Origin: Thinopyrum elongatum | Taxonomy: Eukaryota; Streptophyta; Magnoliopsida; Poales; Poaceae | Assembly: GCA_011799875.1 (NCBI GenBank) | Contig: CM022303.1 | Span: 300,340,362 to 300,404,361, forward strand | DNA: 64,000 nucleotides | Reading direction: 5' to 3' | Shown here: piece after piece, positions 58,012 through 64,000 of the stretch | How the letters are laid out: the number at the start of each line of letters is the position of its first letter | Numbering within the stretch: the first letter of the stretch is position 1 | Position numbers and translations under genes: made by a program | Notes under the pieces: generated by a model | Database searches by the model: none | What the model was told of the DNA's origin: nothing | What the model saw: only the letters and a program-made list of their open reading frames with translations

Positions 58012-59194
58012 AGCCTTCACCTGTATTAAGCGGGAATACTGCTTGTGCATCCACTTCCTTAAACCCAAAGTTATTTCATATGAGTCCACCATACCTACCT
58101 ATATGCAGTATTTACCTGCCGTTTCAAGTAAATTTGCATGTGTGAAACTCTAAATCTTCAAATAATAATCTATTTTGTATGCCCAAAATGCCCATGAAGC
58201 GACAGGGGCGGTCAATATGTTCCATGCTAGGTGGGTTATTCTCACGATGAGTGTTTATTCGCTTGTCATTCACGAGAAAGTGGCTGGTAATTGGGATGCC
58301 CAGTCCTATGATCAAAATCAAAATAAAAATATAAGAATGAAACAAAACTCCCCCGGATTGTTGTTGCCATGGAGGGCACCCGAGGATTCGACTCGCCATG
58401 GTTTGTGTTTGTTGGTAGAGGGGAGTAAAAACTTTACCTTTCTGTTTGGGAATCGCCTATAATGTATCTAGCATGGAAGATATTGGGAACTCTAGGTTGT
58501 TACATTGACAATGAAAGCATACCTCTCAAAATTATATTCATCTATGTTTTACAAACTTCGAGCTCTGGCATCTCTGCAAATCCCTGCTTCCCTCTACGAA
58601 GGGCCTATCTTTTACTTTTATGCAAGAGTCAGTACTATTCCTTCTCATTTCAACCTCACTTATTCTCTAGTTGGAAAGTATCATGTGGTGGGGAAAGATC
58701 CAAGCATATATGGCCATTCAAATATATTTGATCATGAATTATTATTGTTGACAATTATCTATATGATAAATAAGTTGGGAGGCGAAACATTAAGCCCCTA
58801 TCTTTCTCTGTGTTCGATGGATGCTATTTGTTCTAAAAATATGCTTTGAGTGTCAGCAATCATGGAAGACTATATGATAGTTGAGTATGTCAAATTTGCT
58901 AAATCAAAGCTCTTACATAGACCCCTCATGAAAATAAGATGAATTGCAATTGTTTGATGACCGAGAACATAGTTTGTTAGCTTTCAAGAAAGTTTATGGT
59001 CTATACTTTAACATGTGAATAGCTTGTTACTTGATCATGAGAAGTTTTATTAGATGAGCTACTGTTTATGATATATATTGATGCTAGAAAAAGTGTTTGG
59101 AGCTATCATTGATCAAATTTATGCACTATGCTAGCATTCACACTTCATAAATTATTTCTTTTATCATTTACCTACTCGCGGACGAGCAGGAATT
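58012..59194 (+). other. 3' internal region, non-coding
   Basis: Matches the reverse complement of 28170-28860 (for example ATGAGTGTTTATTC, CTCCC..GGATTGTTG), so two elements of different LTR type share this region. The 114-codon frame at 58505-58849 has no domain and is not called. Confidence 0.6.
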
Positions 59195-59208
59195 AAGCTT
59201 GGGGATGC
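59195..59208 (+). other. Polypurine-tract region
   Basis: AAGCTTGGGGATGC immediately before the LTR, identical to the tract at 19742-19755. Confidence 0.7.
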
Positions 59209-60628
59209 TGATACGTCTCCAATGTATCTATAATGTATGAAGTATTCATGCCATGTTTACAACAATTTTATATGGTTTTGGTATGATTTGATTAGAACTT
59301 ACCCGGACTGACGTTGTTTTCAGTAGAACTACTGTGGTGTCGTTTTTTGTGCAGAAATAAAATTTCTCGGAATGGGCTGAAAATTTACGGTGATTTTTTA
59401 TGGACCAAAAGAGACCCCCGAAGCACCGGAGCTGGGCCAGGAAGTGGACGAGGAGGCTACAAGCCTGGGGGGCGCCCACCCCCCTAGGGCTCGCCCCCAA
59501 GCTTGTGGGCCCCTCGGGCACTCCCTTGACGTGAGACCGACGCCAAAAATTCCTATAAATACCAAAACCCCCAAAAAGAACCCTGGATGAGAAGTTCTGC
59601 CGCCGCAAGGCTCTGTAGCCATGAAAAACCAATCGGGAGCCTGCTCCGGCACCCTGTCGGAGGGGCAAATCATCATCGGAGGCCATCTTCATCATCCCGG
59701 CGGTCTCCATGATGAGGAGGGAGTAGTTCACCCTCAGGGCTGAGGGTATGTACCAGTAGCTATGTGTTTGATCTCTCTCTCTCGTGTTCTTGATTTGGCA
59801 TGATCTTGATGTACCGCGAGCTTTGTTACTATAGTTGGATCATATGGTGTTTCTCCCTCTTTATCTTCTTGTGATAAATTGAGTTTTACCTTTGAGGTTT
59901 CACTATTATTGGATTGAATACTTTTATGGATTTGAGAACACTTGATGTATGTCTTGCGTGGGATACCTATGGTGACAATGGGGTGTTCTATTGATTCACT
60001 TGATGTATGTTTTGGCACTCAACTCGCGGATTCCCGAGGTGACATTGGGGTAATCTATGCATAGGGGTTGATGCACGTTTTCATCCTTGTTTCTCTGGTA
60101 GTAATCTTGGGGCACTCTTTGAGGTTCTTTGTGTTGGATCGAAATTATGAATCTGAAGTTATTTGATGCATATCGTATAACTGACCCACGGATACTTGTG
60201 GTGACATTGGAGTATCTAGGTGACATTAGGGTTGATTGATGTGTATCATATGGTGTTATTTTAGTATGAATTCTAGGGCTGTTTGTGCACTTATAGGAAT
60301 AGCTCAAAATATTGATCAGAAAGAATAACTTTGAGGTGGTTTCGTACCCTACAAGCAATTTCATATTATGTTCTCCGTGATAGGAACTTTGGAGTGATCT
60401 TTGTCGCACGTTGAGGGATTGCCATATGATTTAATTATGTTATCATTGTTGAGAGACTTTGCACTAGTGAAAGTATGAACCCTAGACCTTGTTTTCAAAC
60501 ATTGCAATACCGTTTTTGCTGACTTTTGTTACTAGTTACCTTACTATTTTTATATTTTCAGATTACAAAAACCTATATCTACTATCCGTATTACACTTGT
60601 ATCATCATCTCTTCATCGAACTAGTGCA
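59209..60628 (+). repeat. Middle LTR, left part
   Basis: Starts TGATACGTCTCC; TATA box TATAAATA at 59554-59561. It contains several GGTGACATTGGGGT-type repeats between 59970 and 60230. It breaks off after GAACTAGTGCA and resumes at 62952. Confidence 0.75.
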
Positions 60629-60688
60629 TTTTGTTTTGAAAACAAAATACATGACAAACGCGGAAATAAATTATGGGAACTCTGTATC

Positions 60689-60694
60689 TTTATT
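60689..60694 (-). terminator. Possible poly(A) signal of the insert
   Basis: Minus strand AATAAA in GATGAATAAAGATAC, 1.4 kb downstream of the TATA box at 62120. Confidence 0.3.
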
Positions 60695-61059
60695 CATCAT
60701 CGTACTGATTACAAATACATGAATGTTTACATGCTCCCATGGGAGTTTGTCTATTTTGCCTTCATGCGACTATGCTTAAGGAGTATCTGACTTAAAGAGA
60801 TTGCATGTAGTCTGCTGATTCCCGGTGCTTTGCTTTTGCAATGCATCCGGTTAATTACATCTACAGGTCAAGCCTAAACCTTCGATTAAGCTATGCGCAG
60901 TCGTCGTCGTGTAATTTGCTCATCAAGATACCTGCAAGATGTAGGGGAGAAAGGTTATATATCATGATGATGCGCAGGTGTGGGTGGCTTTGTTCTGCCT
61001 GGACCCAGTCACAATACGCCATCGTCATGTCGGTATTTGGAATGGAAATTGTTGATGAA

Positions 61060-61420
61060 GATGGTGACTTTCGCCTCGTCGGTGCCCAGTCATGTACCCA
61101 TGAATTCATCGAACATGGACGTGTGTGTTGCTTTTGCCTCGTCGGTGCCTAGCAACAAAGTGTCTCATTTTATTTAGGATTATGACATGTTGATGGAATA
61201 TAGTGACCCGGCCTTGCCGATGCTCGGCCATAAATTTATCTAGCCTTGTTGGCACTAGACATGTGATGATCACGATCAACCATGGGACTAATGTAGATTT
61301 TTGGAACAAACACATCAACGCCCGCCATGGGCCGCGATTGTAGATTTTTGGGACAAACACGCAAACACCCGTCATGAAACCGGTGTAGGATTTGCTTTGG
61401 TGGAACAAGCCTTTTGCTCG
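61060..61420. repeat. Diverged CTCGTCGGTGCC units
   Basis: CTCGTCGGTGCCCAG and CTCGTCGGTGCCTAG at 61075 and 61138, plus further degenerate copies; related to the hairpin units that follow. Confidence 0.45.
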
Positions 61421-61421
61421 T

Positions 61422-61605
61422 CAGTACCCGGCCACGGTACTGATGTAGGCCCTTCTTCTCGTCAGTACTCGGCCAAGATACTGATGTAGACTTTTAGCTT
61501 GGTAGGACAGGCCTTTTTCTCGTCAGTACCCGGCCACGGTACTGATGTAGGACTTGCTTTTGATGGGACAGGCCTTTTGCTCATCAGTACTTGGCCAAGG
61601 TACTG
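61422..61605. repeat. Array of four hairpin-forming repeats
   Basis: Units at 61422-61442, 61463-61483, 61524-61544 and 61585-61605 consist of CAGTACC, a 7-base middle (CGGCCAC) and GGTACTG, followed by ATGTAG. Units 1 and 3 have a perfect 7-bp stem. Unit 4 is almost a perfect palindrome around TTGGCCAA. Unit 2 has a mismatched stem. Spacing is 41, 61 and 61 bp. Confidence 0.8.
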
Positions 61606-62112
61606 ATGTAGAACTTGCTTTTGCCACATCCTTGAGGCCGGTGAGAGAGAACGAATCAAGCTCCCTCGTAAGGGGCAAGATCAACTTATTTGTTGTTTGT
61701 CTTCACGGAACCATAGATCGGTACAAACTTGCTTCTTTTCTCATTATGGATTTAATCTTGCGATCGGATCTTACAACTTACCATCAAACCCAACCGTTGG
61801 CGCGAAGATCAACATGTCGATGAAGCTTCGGCGTACTCCCGTGATCGAGGAAATTGATGTGGTGATTGGTGAGGAGGGAAGAGGTGGTGTGTGCGTGGAG
61901 TTAATTGTCGATGAGAGCCTCGGCGTGCGTGGAGAAGAGTCGTGGCGTGGAGCGTGGAGGCGTGTGTGTCTTTTCTGCGGCGTGCGCATGAGCTTCGACT
62001 GGTGGCGCGTGGGTGTGTTGTGGCGCGCGCGTGCGTGGGTTGAGGAGGACGAGAGCTTCGGCCAATATTGCATGTGCGTACATGCCTCCCTCAAGCAGCG
62101 TGGGTGCGTTGC

Positions 62113-62120
62113 TTTATATA
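62113..62120 (-). promoter_or_regulatory. TATA box, minus strand, in the insert
   Basis: TATATAAA on the minus strand, followed by GC-rich, CACGC-rich sequence with ATGs from 62083 on. Confidence 0.45.
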
Positions 62121-62951
62121 GGCACATGAGAGGCTAGGGCACCCGAGGCCTCAAGCGGCGTTAAGGAAACTGCTGATTTTCCTTTTGCTTGATTATGACA
62201 TGGTTGACAAGAAGATCCATGACCGCCTTTATTCTTGCCAAATTAAATCCGTAGAAGCTTCTCGAGCCAAGCAACACGCGGCCGGCTATACTAGATTCAA
62301 AGGCACCTGGTGGACCTCCGATTGAGCCCACGCAAGTCCTTCCCAGGTCTTGTACATAGCTCCACCGCTACAGGATGGGCAGGCGCCTCACGTATGATTC
62401 TTTGGATTTGGAGGAACTCATGTAGCTGTTTAATTTAGACAAAGGATAAAAAAAACATAATACTCATGCATGCATCAAAGACTAAGCCATGACTTAGTTG
62501 CATATAAACAAAGCCCTTCGTACAGCGGGTATTTGGGTATGTACGCGTATGTGCTTGCCGGCCGGCCACAGATACTCGAATACGTATACGCATCAATAAC
62601 AAACCTTGTTACGTGCATGGCCTAAATGATGTGTGCATCAATTAGAATTTTGTACTAGCTTTGCATGCTCATATTTCTCTCTTCTGGTAATTGTTTCTCT
62701 TAAACCAAAGTGCAAACCATCAAACTATTCGCACCACCGTATTCTACATGTACTCTACCAATAGGGTATAATATTGAATATTTCTTCTTCCATAATTTTT
62801 GGCTATGCGTGGGACCCACACATCATATGATAGCACTTTGCTAAATAAAACTTATATTTTTCTTGCATATATCTCGTATTTATTTCCATGTCGGTCCACC
62901 ACGGCTCACACAAATAAATTGAGTTTATTGTGTACAAAAATTCACCAAACA

Positions 62952-63172
62952 CACCTATACAATTTTCCATTGTATTGGGTGCGTTGGAGACACAAGAGAC
63001 TCTTTATTATTTGATTGCAGGGTTGTTTGAGAGAGATCATCTTCATCATACGCCTCCCACGGATTGATAAACCTTAGATCATCCACTTGAGGAAAATTTG
63101 CTACTGTCCTACAAAACTTTGCGCTTGGAGGCCAAACACGAGTCTACAAGAAGAAAGGTTGCGTAGTAGACA
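62952..63172 (+). repeat. Middle LTR, right part
   Basis: Continues CACCTATACAATTTTCC and ends GCGTAGTAGACA at 63172. Confidence 0.7.
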
Positions 63173-63185
63173 TCAAGCTCTTTTC

Positions 63186-63203
63186 TAGCGCCGTTGTCGG
63201 GGA
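63186..63203 (+). other. Primer-binding site, tRNA-Asp type with two mismatches
   Basis: TAGCGCCGTTGTCGGGGA, 13 bp after the LTR end; two C-to-T/G-to-A type changes from the perfect site at 15924. Confidence 0.75.
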
Positions 63204-63298
63204 GGTGAGTGCTTGAAAGTATATCTTTAGATCTTGCAATTGAATCTTTTAGTTTCTTATTTTATCACTAGTTTGGTTTATAAAATAAAACAAAAAAA

Positions 63299-64000
63299 AT
63301 GGAATTGAGGTTGTCTCATATTATTCATCTCTATAATATCTTTCTTGAAAATGATAGAAAGGAAAATTGTGCTCAATTGATAGAAGAAGAATTCAATAAA
63401 ATGTTTGGCATTAAATCTTTGAATGATGAGCATGATTGTAATGTTGTTGGTATAAATTCTTTGAATATCCATGATGCTAATGATATGCAAAGCCATAAGC
63501 TTGGGGATGCTATGTTTGATGAAGATGATATTTTTAGTCCCCCAAGTTTTGATGAGCAAATTTATTATGATGATAGCATGCCTCCTATTTATGATGATTA
63601 TATTGATGAAAGTGGGTTTGGAAGAGTGTCAACTCTAGGTTATGATCCCACTATTTTGGAGGGTGTTGAATCTTATTACAATATTGATAAATAAAAGTGG
63701 ATTTGGAGAGGTCATGATTTTATTTAATGATGATTCCACTATTTTGGAAGATGTTTCAATTGATTATGATAAAAAAGTTGCTATCTATGATGATTATTGT
63801 GATGATATGTATGCTATAAAGAGTAATGATATCCATGAAACTAGTCATCATGATTTTAATGCTCAAATTGATTATGTGAATCAAGTGTCATATGATAGTT
63901 ATTTCATTGAATTTGCTCCCACTATTATTGATGAGAATAAATTTGCTTACGTGGACAGCAATAAAATTTCTATGCTTATGGATCATGAAAAGAATGCTTT
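63299..64000 (+). pseudogene. Homologue of the ORF at 16170-17009 in a second LTR element (runs off the window)
   Basis: The ATG at 63299 opens an acidic, Asp/Asn/Ile-rich frame with DANDMQSHKLGDA and SGFGRVSTLGYDPTILE, then a stop at 63692-63694. One base further on, another frame continues with SGFGEVMILFNDDSTILE and SYDSYFIEFAPT to the window edge, so a single-base frameshift near 63690 breaks the gene. Motif order and the doubled ...TILE unit are the same as in the 279-codon ORF at 16170. AAGCTTGGGGATGC (63497-63510) again lies within the KLGD codons. Confidence 0.6.

Larger units (their letters stand above)
60629..62951 (-). mobile_element. 2.3 kb insert in the LTR with minus-strand promoter-like features
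   Basis: LTR sequence is continuous if this stretch is removed. On the minus strand it has a TATA box (TATATAAA, 62120-62113), a GC-rich stretch and an AATAAA at 60694-60689, so it could be a transcription unit or an LTR of another element. The ends TGCATTTTG...CACCAAACA would fit an LTR with TG...CA ends, but no clear target duplication is present. The 146-codon frame (61697-62137, plus) has no domain I recognise. Confidence 0.5.
57787..64000 (+). mobile_element. Tandem-LTR retrotransposon, continues beyond the window
   Basis: An LTR starts TGATACGTCTCC at 57787 inside the integrase gene (possible target site ATAGC, 57782-57786) but is cut at 58011. The 3' part of an internal domain follows (58012-59208) up to a purine tract and a second LTR at 59209. 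That LTR, after removal of an insert, ends at 63172 and is followed by a tRNA-Asp-type primer site and the first part of an internal domain with an ORF. The second LTR is therefore both a 3' and a 5' LTR. Confidence 0.7.

Noticed and set aside
61697..62137. 146-codon frame in the 2.3 kb insert
   Set aside because: It lies antisense to the better-supported minus-strand TATA and has no domain.

Overview
This window looks like a plant nuclear genome, most probably a large-genome Triticeae grass (wheat, barley or a relative). The evidence is Gypsy-type LTR retrotransposons whose LTRs open with TGATACGTCTCC and whose primer-binding sites match plant tRNA-Asp, Stowaway MITEs with CTCCCTCCGT ends, CACTA transposons with TNP2 transposase, GC-rich gene-like islands and GT/AG introns. 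I recognise no intact host gene. Almost all of the window is transposons inserted into one another. TE family names are not assigned because no database search was possible; boundaries rest on TG...CA ends, target-site duplications (TSDs), primer-binding sites (PBS), polypurine tracts (PPT) and coding remnants.

Layout. 1-514: GC-rich, possibly the 5' end of a minus-strand gene. 515-4453: a 3.9 kb solo LTR with TSD GGAGC. 4459-14328: a lower-copy-looking stretch with MITEs, CT/CA-rich tracts, a repeat-protein pseudogene (10240-10791), diverged promoter-like repeats and a broken UDP-glycosyltransferase fragment. 14329-21344: a complete non-autonomous LTR element (TSD CGCCG) that interrupts the UGT fragment and carries one 279-codon ORF. 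21345-23718: the rest of the UGT locus, GC-rich and repeat-like sequence, then the 5' region of a CACTA transposase gene.

23719-57786 is a deep nest. A TNP2 gene (23719-25236 and 42611-44608) is split by a tandem LTR-internal-LTR-internal-LTR element (25237-42605, TSD GAAGG). That element is itself split by an 8.9 kb gag-protease-only Gypsy element (26442-35388, minus, TSD GCCAC). Further along are a GRF zinc-finger/membrane pseudogene (45125-45804), a second CACTA-like repeat-rich block ending at 50299, a B3-like spliced ORF (51104-51622) and a CACTA 3' end at 52597. This end interrupts the antisense coiled-coil ORF of another copy of the tandem element's family (52598-55139, minus). That copy lies inside a plus-strand relative (55140-56066), which lies in another LTR (56067-57073), which lies in a Gypsy integrase (57074-57786).

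57787-64000: a second tandem-LTR structure. A truncated LTR, the 3' part of an internal domain and a full LTR (itself split by a 2.3 kb promoter-like insert with a hairpin array) are followed by a PBS and the start of an ORF homologous to the 279-codon ORF at 16170-17009.

Most interesting points: the three-LTR element, the conserved antisense coiled-coil ORF of its family, an ORF family shared by two non-autonomous LTR elements that carries the PPT-like motif AAGCTTGGGGATGC inside its coding sequence, and the hairpin array near 61.4-61.6 kb.
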